From Bacteroidaceae bacterium (GTDB lineage: Bacteria > Bacteroidota > Bacteroidia > Bacteroidales > Bacteroidaceae): a DNA stretch of 64,000 nt. The notes beneath the pieces are model-generated. The model saw only the letters and a program-made list of their open reading frames with translations. It had not been told where the DNA came from and made no database searches. The stretch is taken from positions 20,267 through 84,266 of the forward strand of contig JAFXVN010000039.1 in assembly GCA_017524545.1 (NCBI GenBank), read 5' to 3'. This document shows, one piece after another, positions 42,144 to 50,442 of this stretch. Numbering within the stretch: the first letter of the stretch is position 1; every line of letters starts with the position of its first letter. Both the position numbers and the translations under genes were made by a program.

Positions 42144-44537
42144 ATGAACTACAGAAAGTCCCTGGCATTGTTCCTTTGCGTGCTCTGCCTTTCCGCCGCT
42201 GCCCAAGAGATAGGCAAGTGGCGCATGTATATGAGCTATCAAATCGCCACCAAGAGCGTCACAGGCGGCAGCGTCATATATTCGCTGATGAACGGCAACC
42301 TCCTCTCCTACGACACCGAGGACGGCGAGGTGCGCACCTACGACCGCTTGGGCGAACTGAGCGACGTGAGCATCTCCCACATCGCATACAGCAAGGAAGC
42401 CCGCAAGCTCATCATCGTCTATGAAAACAGCAACATCGACCTGCTCGACGAGGAAGGCAACGTCGAGAACCTCTCGTCCCTGAAGGAAAAGCGCGTCCTG
42501 AACAAGGAGATTGTCGATGTCTGCGTCCTCGGCTCCACGGCCTATCTCGTTACGGGCTTCGGCTTCGTGGAGGTCGATATGGATGCCGCCGTCTTCCGCA
42601 ACACCTATAAGCTGGGCTCCCTGTTCACCCAGATTGGCACCGATTCAAACGACAAACCCATATACAACGCCATCCTCAGCATTGCCGTCTCGGACAATGC
42701 CACCTTCCTCAGCACAAAAAAAGGTGTCTATTATTGCCAAAAGCCAAACAACATGCACTTGGAGGAGAACTGGAAGATATTCCAAAACATGGACGAGGTC
42801 AAATTCTTGTCCTTCTTCCAGGGCAAGGTCATCATGGTGAACTCAAGTGGCGTTTATGCGGCAGACCCCGCGACCGAGTATGCAAACACGGCAATAAAGA
42901 GAGCCAACTACACCTACCTGAAGAATGCGGGAAGCATGTTGATATGGGGAAACACCAAACAGGTTTGCTATACCTCGGATGTGAGCGGACAGAACGCTAC
43001 GGCGTTGGAAGCTGCCGTGACCACCATCACCGTCGATAACACTTGGACCGACATCTCCTATGCCAATGGCACATACTGGATGAGCGAGCAGGAGAAGGGG
43101 CTGTGTGCATACAAGACCGACGGCACCACCTTCACGCCCACCGGCGAGGTCATCCAGCCCAGCAGCCCCATTCGCGACCTCGGCTACCGCGTCAGCTGGG
43201 TGGGCGACCGCCTCCTCGTGGCAGGTGGCATCAACACGGTGGGTGGCTTCTCCAACCCCGCCACTTCCATGTACTACGAGAACGGCGAGTGGACAAACTT
43301 CACGGAGATGGAGAAAACGACTGCCTACTCCAGAATCGAGCTTATCAACACCACCGACCTCGTGCAAGACCCGAAGGACGACACACACCACTACGCCAGC
43401 CTCTACCGAAATGGGCTGTGCGAGTACAAGGACGGCAAGTTCGTGAAGCTCCACAACTATGAGAACTCGCCACTGAAAAGCATCAGACCAACTTCGGCGA
43501 GGAAGTACAACTACGTCCCCTGCGCCGCCCTGAGCTACGATGCTGAGGGCAACCTCTGGATGGCCTCGTCTATGAGCGACACGGTATTCCATGTTCTTAA
43601 ACCCGACGGCAGTTGGCTCAGCTACCACTACAAGGAGCTGTACGACAAGGACGAGGGCGTTTACACATCCCTCATTGACCAAATTCTGCACCACAGCAAT
43701 GGCAACTACAAGTTCGTCACGAGCCGACGCATCGAGAAGCGCGGCATCTTCTGCCTCGACACAAACGGGACAGAACGTGCCGATGACGACAGAACCATCA
43801 TCCACCGAAACATCGTGAACCAGGACGGCACACCATACGACCCCGACCAGTTCTACTGCCTCTGCGAAGACCACGACGGCAAGGTCTGGGTGGGCACATC
43901 GTCCGGCCTCTTCGTCATCGACGATGTCACAAAGGTCTTCGACCCGAACTACCAATTCACCCAGATAAAGATAAACCGCAACGACGGCAGCGGACTGGCC
44001 GACTACCTGCTCAACGATGTCTCCATTGGCTGCATCACCACCGATGCCGCTAACCGCAAATGGATAGGCACACAGACCAACGGTGCCTACCTTATCACCG
44101 CCGACGGCCAGGAGATGGTGCACCACTTCACCACCGAAGACAGCCCTCTGCTGAGCAACAACGTGCAGAGCATCGCCGTCCATCCTGGTACGGGAGAAGT
44201 GGTCTTCGGCACCGACAAGGGACTGTGCAGCTACGTCAGCGATGCCACGGCTCCCGAAGACGACCTGGACAAGGACAAGGTGGTGGTCTCCCCCAACCCC
44301 GTCTCGCCCGACTATAACGGCCCCATCGTCATCCGTGGACTGGTGGCCGACACCGAGGTGAAGATTGTCACCACAGGCGGGCAGCTCGTCTGGAACGGCA
44401 GCTCTGTGGGCGGCACCTGCGTCTGGAACGGATGCGCCAACGACGGCGGCCGTGTGTCGAGCGGCATGTACCACGTCGTGGCCAACACCCCCGACGGCGG
44501 CAAAGCCATTGTGACGCGCATCGTCATCGCCCGATAA
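42144..44537 (+). CDS. porZ: PorZ-like type IX secretion component (two beta-propellers plus C-terminal domain)
   Basis: 797 aa with signal peptide MNYRKSLALFLCVLCLSAAAQ. Repeated WMAS, VWVGTSSGLFV and WIGTQTNGAYL motifs are two-component-regulator-type propeller blades. The end (KVVVSPNPVSPDYNG...VKIVTTGGQLVWNG...GRVSSGMYHVV) is a type IX C-terminal domain. In Porphyromonas gingivalis PorZ has this layout and size (about 776 aa) and acts on the cell surface in attaching A-LPS to T9SS cargo. Its presence implies a type IX system elsewhere in the genome. It lies directly downstream of rdgB, separated by repeats. Confidence 0.85.
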   Translation: MNYRKSLALFLCVLCLSAAAQEIGKWRMYMSYQIATKSVTGGSVIYSLMNGNLLSYDTEDGEVRTYDRLGELSDVSISHIAYSKEARKLIIVYENSNIDLLDEEGNVENLSSLKEKRVLNKEIVDVCVLGSTAYLVTGFGFVEVDMDAAVFRNTYKLGSLFTQIGTDSNDKPIYNAILSIAVSDNATFLSTKKGVYYCQKPNNMHLEENWKIFQNMDEVKFLSFFQGKVIMVNSSGVYAADPATEYANTAIKRANYTYLKNAGSMLIWGNTKQVCYTSDVSGQNATALEAAVTTITVDNTWTDISYANGTYWMSEQEKGLCAYKTDGTTFTPTGEVIQPSSPIRDLGYRVSWVGDRLLVAGGINTVGGFSNPATSMYYENGEWTNFTEMEKTTAYSRIELINTTDLVQDPKDDTHHYASLYRNGLCEYKDGKFVKLHNYENSPLKSIRPTSARKYNYVPCAALSYDAEGNLWMASSMSDTVFHVLKPDGSWLSYHYKELYDKDEGVYTSLIDQILHHSNGNYKFVTSRRIEKRGIFCLDTNGTERADDDRTIIHRNIVNQDGTPYDPDQFYCLCEDHDGKVWVGTSSGLFVIDDVTKVFDPNYQFTQIKINRNDGSGLADYLLNDVSIGCITTDAANRKWIGTQTNGAYLITADGQEMVHHFTTEDSPLLSNNVQSIAVHPGTGEVVFGTDKGLCSYVSDATAPEDDLDKDKVVVSPNPVSPDYNGPIVIRGLVADTEVKIVTTGGQLVWNGSSVGGTCVWNGCANDGGRVSSGMYHVVANTPDGGKAIVTRIVIAR

Positions 44538-44622
44538 CGGCTCCACGAACCCCCAATCTTACAAAAACGCCGCCCTTAACAAGATTTAACGAACAAAGGC
44601 GCAGCATTTGCAAAAATTAGCG

Positions 44623-44630
44623 TACCTTTG
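44623..44630 (+). promoter_or_regulatory. promoter -7 box (TACCTTTG)
   Basis: GCGTACCTTTGCGCCC lies about 90 bp upstream of ATG 44722. The leader contains the palindrome CGCGTACGCG (44648-44657). Confidence 0.65.
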
Positions 44631-44721
44631 CGCCCGAATTGTGCCCTCGCGTACGCGCGTCGCGTAATATAATAAGGTAAAAAGAAGAAATACATATTAA
44701 CCAACAAACAAATTAAATTTT

Positions 44722-46026
44722 ATGCAAATGAAAAAACTATTAACGCTGCTTGCCTTCTTAGGCATAGCAGCAATGGCCTCTGCGCAAGTGACGTTTACGG
44801 CTTTGGATGGAACAGAATGGGGTTGGGAAAGCCAAAACCTTCACAAACTGTTTGATAACACATACAAAAATTGGGGTTCAGGTGCCAGTGGTGCGTGGTT
44901 TACTTTTCAGGCAAGCGAATCTGTTATACTGACTGGGTATGCAATTCGAACGGGAAGTGATGGTGAATCAACTAATCTAGCAAGAAATCCTAAATCTTGG
45001 ACAATCTATGGAAGTAATAATGATAGTAATCATGGGAAAGATGGTGATTGGACACCTATAGGTAATGTTGATAATGACGCTTCTATGGATGGGAAAATAC
45101 AAAAGACATTCTATTTTAGCTTAACGAATAATACCCCATACAAGTATTATAAAGTAACAATAGATGCTAATCAAGGGCCTGAAAGTAACGTGCAAATTAG
45201 TGAATTTATTCCATCTTATTCTATTCCAGAAGCTGCTTCTCATAATTGTAATGATAATTACCACACATATAGTATGAATGGTAACATAAATCAGCAAGTT
45301 GATATTTGTGACGTTTGCCATAAAGTAGTATATTCTGGACAACATCGTAATATAAAACTAAAAGACGGTGAACCTTTTGCTGTAGTCGGAGGAGGATGGG
45401 GTGAAGGTTATGGTAACTTCACATATTCACGTGCAAGTGGCAAAATGGGAACAATCTGTTTACCGTATCATTTCTTAAATGTGGGAGAAAGAACAGAGGC
45501 CAGATACTATACGTTGACTTCTTATGATTCTGGTGCCGATGCTCTCGTGTTTGAAAGAGTAACAGAAAAGCTGTCTGCAAATACTCCTGCAATTTATATT
45601 CTTAATGATAATAGTGCCACATCTATTGATTTGTCTTGTAATAATGCAGGTTTCAGCCCAACTCCTGCTGATAGTGCACTGACAACAAATTACGATGGAT
45701 GGTTAATGGTTGGTACTGTGAAGAGTGGAAAAACAGACGAAAGTTATTTGACCAAGAGTATCTATTACCTGAAAAACAACTTGTTCAAGCGTTGCAACCA
45801 ATACATTACTTACAAGCCTTTCCGTGCCTTTATCGCAGGAACTATTAGCGGCTCCGATGTCAAAGCTATCAACATAGCAGATAACATGGAAGATACTATC
45901 AACAGCCTCACGGAGACAGAGAACGGAGAGATTCAGCTCTATGATCTGAGTGGACGCAAGGTCAACGACATCCGCAATGGTGAGATTTATATTATGAATG
46001 GTAGAAAGGTAATGTTTAACAAGTAA
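44722..46026 (+). CDS. secreted protein with F5/8-type (discoidin-like) domain and GRKV tail
   Basis: 434 aa. Signal peptide MKKLLTLLAFLGIAAMASAQ (an ATG 6 bp upstream is also possible). Residues 20-165 have the look of a galactose-binding/F5/8 C domain (SGAWFTFQASESVILTGYAIRTG...NPKSWTIYGSNN...YYKVTIDANQGPESNVQISEF). A middle beta-rich region with a CPYH-like GTICLPYHF follows, and the tail LYDLSGRKVNDIRNGEIYIM NGRKV is of the same kind as in the CotH and LRR proteins. Function unknown, possibly glycan binding at the surface. The middle is very AT-rich compared with both ends, suggesting a recombined or foreign segment. Confidence 0.75.
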   Translation: MQMKKLLTLLAFLGIAAMASAQVTFTALDGTEWGWESQNLHKLFDNTYKNWGSGASGAWFTFQASESVILTGYAIRTGSDGESTNLARNPKSWTIYGSNNDSNHGKDGDWTPIGNVDNDASMDGKIQKTFYFSLTNNTPYKYYKVTIDANQGPESNVQISEFIPSYSIPEAASHNCNDNYHTYSMNGNINQQVDICDVCHKVVYSGQHRNIKLKDGEPFAVVGGGWGEGYGNFTYSRASGKMGTICLPYHFLNVGERTEARYYTLTSYDSGADALVFERVTEKLSANTPAIYILNDNSATSIDLSCNNAGFSPTPADSALTTNYDGWLMVGTVKSGKTDESYLTKSIYYLKNNLFKRCNQYITYKPFRAFIAGTISGSDVKAINIADNMEDTINSLTETENGEIQLYDLSGRKVNDIRNGEIYIMNGRKVMFNK

Positions 46027-46038
46027 GAAGATACAACA

Positions 46039-46215
46039 ATGAAAAAGATATATAGCACCCCCACCATGCTTTGCGTGAAGCTCAACACCGTCAACATGAT
46101 GGCAACATCGGAGTTCTACAAAGACAATGTTAGCAGTATTTCAAAAGGCAATAGCGGCGATGAGATTGATGCCAAAGGAACATCCGACGTCAACCTTTGG
46201 GACAACGAATGGTAA
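46039..46215 (+). CDS. small conserved-type protein of 58 aa (MKKxYxxPxM family)
   Basis: ATG 46039 gives MKKIYSTPTMLCVKLNTVNM and ends SDVNLWDNEW. Short proteins with an MKK-x-Y-x-x-P-x-M start, a Ser/Gly/Asn-rich middle and an acidic, Trp-containing end are common in Prevotella and Bacteroides, often next to large secreted proteins. There is no clear signal peptide, and the role is unknown. It begins 12 bp after the 434-aa gene and is probably cotranscribed with it. A terminator follows at 46287. Confidence 0.7.
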   Translation: MKKIYSTPTMLCVKLNTVNMMATSEFYKDNVSSISKGNSGDEIDAKGTSDVNLWDNEW

Positions 46216-46256
46216 CTTTGAAAAGGTGAAAAAGTAAAAAGGTGAAAGGTTAAAAG
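46216..46256. repeat. AAAAGGTGAAAAAGTAAAAA spacer repeat
   Basis: GGTGAAAA-type units directly after the stop of the 58-aa gene; same family as 18531 and 42087. Confidence 0.8.
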
Positions 46257-46286
46257 GAGTCTATTCCTTAATCCTTAATCACACAT

Positions 46287-46333
46287 AAAAAACCACGGAG
46301 GCAGAGGGCATGTTCCCCTGTCTCCGTGGTTTT
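46287..46333. terminator. hairpin terminator
   Basis: AAAACCACGGAGGCAG pairs with CTGTCTCCGTGGTTTT around a short loop, ending in a T run; it works in both directions. It isolates hicAB from the upstream genes. Confidence 0.85.
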
Positions 46334-46383
46334 ATGCTTCCTTTGGATAATACGATGAAGAAAAGTCAAAAAAGATTTGGTGA

Positions 46384-46407
46384 TTAGTACTAAAGTTAGT
46401 ACCTTTG
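46384..46407 (+). promoter_or_regulatory. hicAB promoter with TTAGTAC direct repeats
   Basis: TTAGTAC occurs at 46384-46390 and 46396-46402, 12 bp apart; the second overlaps the -7 box TACCTTTG (46400-46407). This is the expected layout for autoregulation by the HicB antitoxin. Confidence 0.6.
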
Positions 46408-46429
46408 CAATGAGAAACGAAACAAATGT

Positions 46430-46687
46430 ATGAGCTCTAAGGAAAAAGTGATAGAGCGGTTCAAGAAGAAACCGAAAGACTTTACATACGAAGAGACGAT
46501 AAGTCTGTTGTCTTATTATGGATATAAAGTACATAACAAAGGTGCCACATCAGGCTCGCGCGTAAGGTTTAAGAATGAGGAGCTGGGCATCTACATTGAC
46601 ATTCATCGGCCTCATCCTGGCAGTATTATGAAAGAATGGATGGTGAAGGCTATCTACCAACATCTGAAGAGCAATAATCTAATTTAG
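46430..46687 (+). CDS. hicA: HicA-family mRNA interferase toxin
   Basis: 85 aa, slightly longer than the classic HicA (about 60 aa). The dsRBD-like fold has the conserved Gly-Ser segment GATSGSRVRF and the catalytic His region IDIHRPHPGSIMK. It cleaves mRNA when free of HicB. It is first of the pair, followed by hicB after 12 bp, with a candidate operator upstream. It is AT-rich relative to mutS, which fits a mobile toxin-antitoxin pair. Confidence 0.9.
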   Translation: MSSKEKVIERFKKKPKDFTYEETISLLSYYGYKVHNKGATSGSRVRFKNEELGIYIDIHRPHPGSIMKEWMVKAIYQHLKSNNLI

Positions 46688-46699
46688 ACAGATACGATT

Positions 46700-47047
46700 A
46701 TGGATTACTTAGAATATAAGGGTTATAAGGGCAGTGTGGAATATAGCAAAGAAGACAACTGCCTGTTTGGAAAAGTGCAGGGTATGAGCAAGGCACTTAT
46801 CCTATACGAAGGACAAACGCTTGACGAACTTCGCAAAGACTTTGAGGATGGTATAGACAGTTATATAGAAGGGTGTCGGGCGGATGGCGTAGAGCCTGCT
46901 AAGCCGTACAGCGGTCGGCTAAATCTAAGGATGTCGTCTGAACTTCACTCGCGTGTGGCAGCCTTTGTATTGGCATCGGGGACCACGATAAACGATTTCA
47001 TCAACAAAGCCATCAGGGACGAGTTGAAACATGTAGCGGTATTGTGA
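46700..47047 (+). CDS. hicB: HicB-family antitoxin
   Basis: 115 aa. The N-terminal partial RNase-H-like HicB fold ([21 protein letters not shown]...[19 protein letters not shown]) neutralises HicA. A C-terminal ribbon-helix-helix ([34 protein letters not shown]) binds the operator. Its stop is 2 bp before the mutS ATG, so mutS is probably on the same transcript. Confidence 0.92.
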   Translation: MDYLEYKGYKGSVEYSKEDNCLFGKVQGMSKALILYEGQTLDELRKDFEDGIDSYIEGCRADGVEPAKPYSGRLNLRMSSELHSRVAAFVLASGTTINDFINKAIRDELKHVAVL

Positions 47048-47049
47048 TT

Positions 47050-49665
47050 ATGGAAGCGTTGACACCGATGATGAAGCAGTTCTACGACCTCAAGGCGAAG
47101 CACCCCGAGGCGTTGCTGCTGTTCCGTTGCGGCGACTTCTACGAGACGTATGCCGACGATGCGGTGATTGCCGCCGAGATACTTGGCATCACGCTCACCC
47201 ATAGGAACAATGGCAAGTCGGGCGTCGCGCAGAGCACCGCGATGGCTGGCTTCCCCTATCATGCCCTCGACACCTACCTGCCGAAGCTCGTCCGTGCCGG
47301 CAAGAGGGTTGCCATCTGCGACCAGCTGGAAGACCCGAAGCTGACGAAGAAGCTCGTGAAGCGCGGCATCACGGAATTGGTGACACCCGGCATCGCAATG
47401 TCCGACAACATTCTCAACCACAAGGAAAACAATTTCCTCTGCGCCATACACTTCGGCAAGCAGGCGTGCGGCATGTCGTTCCTCGACATCAGCACCGGCG
47501 AGTTCCTTGTCACGGAAGGCACGACGGAGTACATCGCCGGCCTCATGGCTTCGTTTGCTCCGAAGGAAGTCCTCTACGAGCGCGGCAAAAGGATGATGTT
47601 CGAGGGATGCTTCGGCACACGCTACGTCACCTTCGAGCTCGACGACTGGGCCTTCACGGAGCAGTCGGCAAGGGAGAAGCTTCTTCGGCATTTCGAGGTG
47701 AAGAACCTGAAGGGCTTCGGTGTGGAGCACCTGAAGAGCGGCGTCATCGCGGCAGGCGTCATCCTGCAATACATGGAGATGACGGAGCACCAGCAGCTCG
47801 GCCACATCACCGCCTTGCGCCGCATTGAGGAGGACCGCTACGTCCGCCTCGACAAGTTCACCATCAGGAACCTCGAACTCGTGGGCTGCATGAACGAGGG
47901 CGGCACCTCGCTCCTCGACGTCATCGACAAAACGGTCACGCCGATGGGTGCCCGTATGCTGCACCGCTGGATGCTCTTCCCCCTGATGGACCCTGCTCAG
48001 ATTGGCAAAAGACAGGACGTGGTGGAGAGCTTCTTCCGCAGTCCCGACACCCGCGATGCCGTGCTGGAGCAGCTGCAGACGGTGGGCGACCTGGAGCGCA
48101 TCATATCGAAGGTGAGCGCCCGCCGCGTGTCGCCCCGCGACATCGTGCAGCTCAGAGTGGCTTTGCAGGCCGTGGAACCCATCAAGACGACCTGCTGCGA
48201 GGCCGAAGACGGTACGCTCCGCGAGATAGGCCAGCAGCTCGACCTCTGTGCCGAGATGCGCGACCGCATCGCCCGCGAGGTGCGTCCCGACTGCCCGCTG
48301 CAGGTGGCGAACGGCGGCGTCATCATGGACGGCGTGGATGCCGAGCTGGACGAACTGCGGCGCATTGCCTATCAGGGCAAGGGCTACCTGCTCGAGATGC
48401 AGCAGCGCGAGATTGAGGCAACGGGCATCCAGAGCTTGAAAATTGGCTACAACAACGTCTTCGGCTACTACCTCGAGGTGCGCAACACCTACCGAAACAT
48501 GGTGCCGACGGACTGGATTCGCAAGCAGACGCTGACGCAGGCCGAGCGCTACATCACGCAGGAACTCAAGGAATACGAGGACAAGATTATGGGTGCGCAG
48601 GAACGCATCCTTGCACTCGAAGCACAGCTCTTCGACCGCCTCGTCACCGACCTTGCTGCCTATGTCGCGCCTATTCAGAAGGATGCTTCGCTTCTGGCAC
48701 AGCTCGACTGCCTGCTCTCCTTTGCCCAGAGCGCACAGGAGAACCGCTACATCCGTCCCATCGTCGATGACAGCGACGTGATAGACATACATGGCGGCCG
48801 CCATCCTGTTATCGAAAAGCAGTTGCCTGTCGGGGAGCGTTACATCGCGAACGATGTCTTCCTCGACACCCGTCAGCAGCAAATCATCATCATCACCGGC
48901 CCGAACATGGCGGGCAAGAGCGCGTTGCTGCGTCAGACGGCACTCATCACCCTGCTGGCTCAAATGGGCAGCTTTGTGCCGGCCGAGAGTGCGCGCATCG
49001 GCTTCGTTGACAAGATTTTTACGCGCGTCGGAGCAAGCGACAACATCAGCATCGGCGAGAGCACATTCATGGTGGAGATGAACGAGGCGGCTGGCATCCT
49101 GAACAACCTCTCGGAGCGCAGTCTGGTGCTCTTCGACGAACTGGGTCGCGGCACGAGCACCTACGATGGCATCTCCATTGCATGGGCCATCGTGGAGTAC
49201 ATCCACGAGAACAACCGAGGCCACGCCCGCACGCTTTTTGCCACGCACTACCATGAGCTGAACGAGATGGAGAAGAGTTTCCCGCGCATTAAGAACTTCA
49301 ATGTCAGCGTGAAGGAAGTCGATGGGAAGGTCATCTTCTTGCGCAAGCTGGAGCGCGGCGGCTCGGAACACAGCTTCGGCATCCATGTGGCGAAGCTCGC
49401 GGGTATGCCCAGGGCGATTGTGGCCAGGGCGAACGTCATCCTGCAGGAACTCGAAGGAGCCGTCAACCACCAGAATCTGGGGGCAAGGGGCAAAGGGCAA
49501 GCGAGCGCGGACAGCGGCGTGCAGCTCAACTTCTTCCAGCTCGACGACCCCGTCCTCTGCCAGATTCGCGACGAAATCCTCGGCCTCGACATCAACAACC
49601 TCACCCCCTTCGAAGCCCTCAGCAAGCTCAACGACATCAAGAAGCTGGTCAAGGGAGGCAAATAG
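47050..49665 (+). CDS. mutS: DNA mismatch repair protein MutS
   Basis: 871 aa. Mismatch-recognition Phe-x-Glu in RCGDFYETY near residue 30, connector, lever and clamp regions, then the ATPase with Walker A GPNMAGKS (about 617-624), Walker [17 protein letters not shown], and the terminal helix-turn-helix ([21 protein letters not shown]). ATG 47050 is chosen over GTG 47044, which overlaps hicB. Residues about 811-818 (LGARGKGQ) come from a GGGGCAAGGGGCAAAGGG repeat inside the C-terminal linker. No separate promoter is visible, so expression may depend on the hicAB promoter. Confidence 0.97.
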   Translation: MEALTPMMKQFYDLKAKHPEALLLFRCGDFYETYADDAVIAAEILGITLTHRNNGKSGVAQSTAMAGFPYHALDTYLPKLVRAGKRVAICDQLEDPKLTKKLVKRGITELVTPGIAMSDNILNHKENNFLCAIHFGKQACGMSFLDISTGEFLVTEGTTEYIAGLMASFAPKEVLYERGKRMMFEGCFGTRYVTFELDDWAFTEQSAREKLLRHFEVKNLKGFGVEHLKSGVIAAGVILQYMEMTEHQQLGHITALRRIEEDRYVRLDKFTIRNLELVGCMNEGGTSLLDVIDKTVTPMGARMLHRWMLFPLMDPAQIGKRQDVVESFFRSPDTRDAVLEQLQTVGDLERIISKVSARRVSPRDIVQLRVALQAVEPIKTTCCEAEDGTLREIGQQLDLCAEMRDRIAREVRPDCPLQVANGGVIMDGVDAELDELRRIAYQGKGYLLEMQQREIEATGIQSLKIGYNNVFGYYLEVRNTYRNMVPTDWIRKQTLTQAERYITQELKEYEDKIMGAQERILALEAQLFDRLVTDLAAYVAPIQKDASLLAQLDCLLSFAQSAQENRYIRPIVDDSDVIDIHGGRHPVIEKQLPVGERYIANDVFLDTRQQQIIIITGPNMAGKSALLRQTALITLLAQMGSFVPAESARIGFVDKIFTRVGASDNISIGESTFMVEMNEAAGILNNLSERSLVLFDELGRGTSTYDGISIAWAIVEYIHENNRGHARTLFATHYHELNEMEKSFPRIKNFNVSVKEVDGKVIFLRKLERGGSEHSFGIHVAKLAGMPRAIVARANVILQELEGAVNHQNLGARGKGQASADSGVQLNFFQLDDPVLCQIRDEILGLDINNLTPFEALSKLNDIKKLVKGGK
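49480..49503. repeat. GGGGGCAAGGGGCAAAGGGC repeat inside mutS
   Basis: Three units of GGGGCAA encode GARGKGQ in the linker between the ATPase and C-terminal domains of MutS. Confidence 0.7.
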
Positions 49666-49709
49666 GCACGCCTAATTCGCAAACTAGGCGTGCTTAGTTG
49701 ACAAACTAA
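49666..49709. repeat. two tandem hairpins after mutS
   Basis: GCACGCCTA (49666-49674) pairs with TAGGCGTGC (49685-49693), and TTAGT with ACTAA (49694-49709). The units CTAATTCGCAAACTAGGCGTG and CTTAGTTGACAAACTAAGCG are also near-direct repeats of each other. They may end mutS transcription, although no long T run follows. Confidence 0.75.
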
Positions 49710-49795
49710 GCGTGTCCAAAGACCGCATACAGCAAGGCGTTGAGCAATTCATGCATTTTTCTATAGGATAATGTTGCAATGCTAAGAAAAAGTCG

Positions 49796-49803
49796 TAACT
49801 TTG
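49796..49803 (+). promoter_or_regulatory. MNT gene promoter -7 box (TAACTTTG)
   Basis: TCGTAACTTTGCAGTG lies 36 bp upstream of ATG 49839. Confidence 0.6.
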
Positions 49804-49838
49804 CAGTGCAGATACTTCAAAAACGACGCTTTATATAC

Positions 49839-50141
49839 ATGAACCAGATTATTACAGACTCGTTTGACAAGATTGAGGCACTGTGTAAACGACATAGTGT
49901 GCAGAGCCTTTCGGTGTTTGGTTCTGTGCTGACACCTCAGTTTAATCCTGACAGCGACATTGATTTTCTTGTCCACTTCAATACCGATGGCATAGCAGAT
50001 TATGTGACCAATTATTTCAGCCTTAAACATTCGTTGGAGTCAGAACTGGGTCGTCCTGTTGATTTGGTAGAAGACAAGTCTATTCGCAATCCTATTTTCC
50101 GTCGCAACATTGACAAAACAAAAGTACCACTCTATGGATGA
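49839..50141 (+). CDS. minimal nucleotidyltransferase (MNT) antitoxin-type protein
   Basis: 100 aa, a single nucleotidyltransferase domain: VFGSVLTPQFNPDSDIDFLV has the GSx10DxD active site of polymerase-beta-like MNTs. MNT proteins pair with HEPN toxins and silence them by adding AMP. The partner gene overlaps the end of this one by 8 bp but is broken (see 50134). Start MNQIITDSF follows the promoter; an earlier in-frame start would overlap it. Confidence 0.9.
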   Translation: MNQIITDSFDKIEALCKRHSVQSLSVFGSVLTPQFNPDSDIDFLVHFNTDGIADYVTNYFSLKHSLESELGRPVDLVEDKSIRNPIFRRNIDKTKVPLYG

Positions 50142-50338
50142 GGCACTACAGAAATACCTTTATGACGTTCTTGGAGCAGTGACAGAAACTCTGTCCTACT
50201 TTGACAAACACAAGGAATTACATCATACATGCTTACGACAGCTTGTCCTCTGATATTCTTTGGAGTATCATTATAAACCATCTCCCCTTACTAAAAACGG
50301 AGGTGGAAGATTTGATAAGAACAGAAACAGCAGTTTAG
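50134..50338 (+). pseudogene. truncated HEPN (DUF86) toxin partner of the MNT protein
   Basis: ATG 50134 opens MDEALQKYLYDVLGAVTETL, then near 50210 the frame shifts and the rest reads RNYIIHAYDSLSSDILWSII...LPLLKTEVEDLI to TAG 50336-50338. The Rx4H catalytic motif (RNYIIH) and the C-terminal helix are thus kept, but in another frame, and the middle of the usual ~115-aa DUF86 protein (some 40-50 residues) is missing. The toxin is inactivated by an internal deletion. The stretch 50339-50442 shows nothing else. Confidence 0.85.
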
Positions 50339-50442
50339 CTCCGCTGATTATAAAGAAAGGCGCAGGGCAATCACAAATTGAGGTCTTCTCTTCGTTTTCA
50401 CTTTAACTGAATCATTAAGAGCAGATTGGCAAGAAAGAACTC

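Noticed and set aside
46945-49500. 851-codon minus-strand frame opposite mutS
   Set aside because: Antisense shadow of mutS; the mutS motifs are unmistakable and the antisense translation has none.
49779-49838. 20-residue N-terminal extension of the MNT protein
   Set aside because: It spans the promoter box at 49796-49803 and is not part of the domain.
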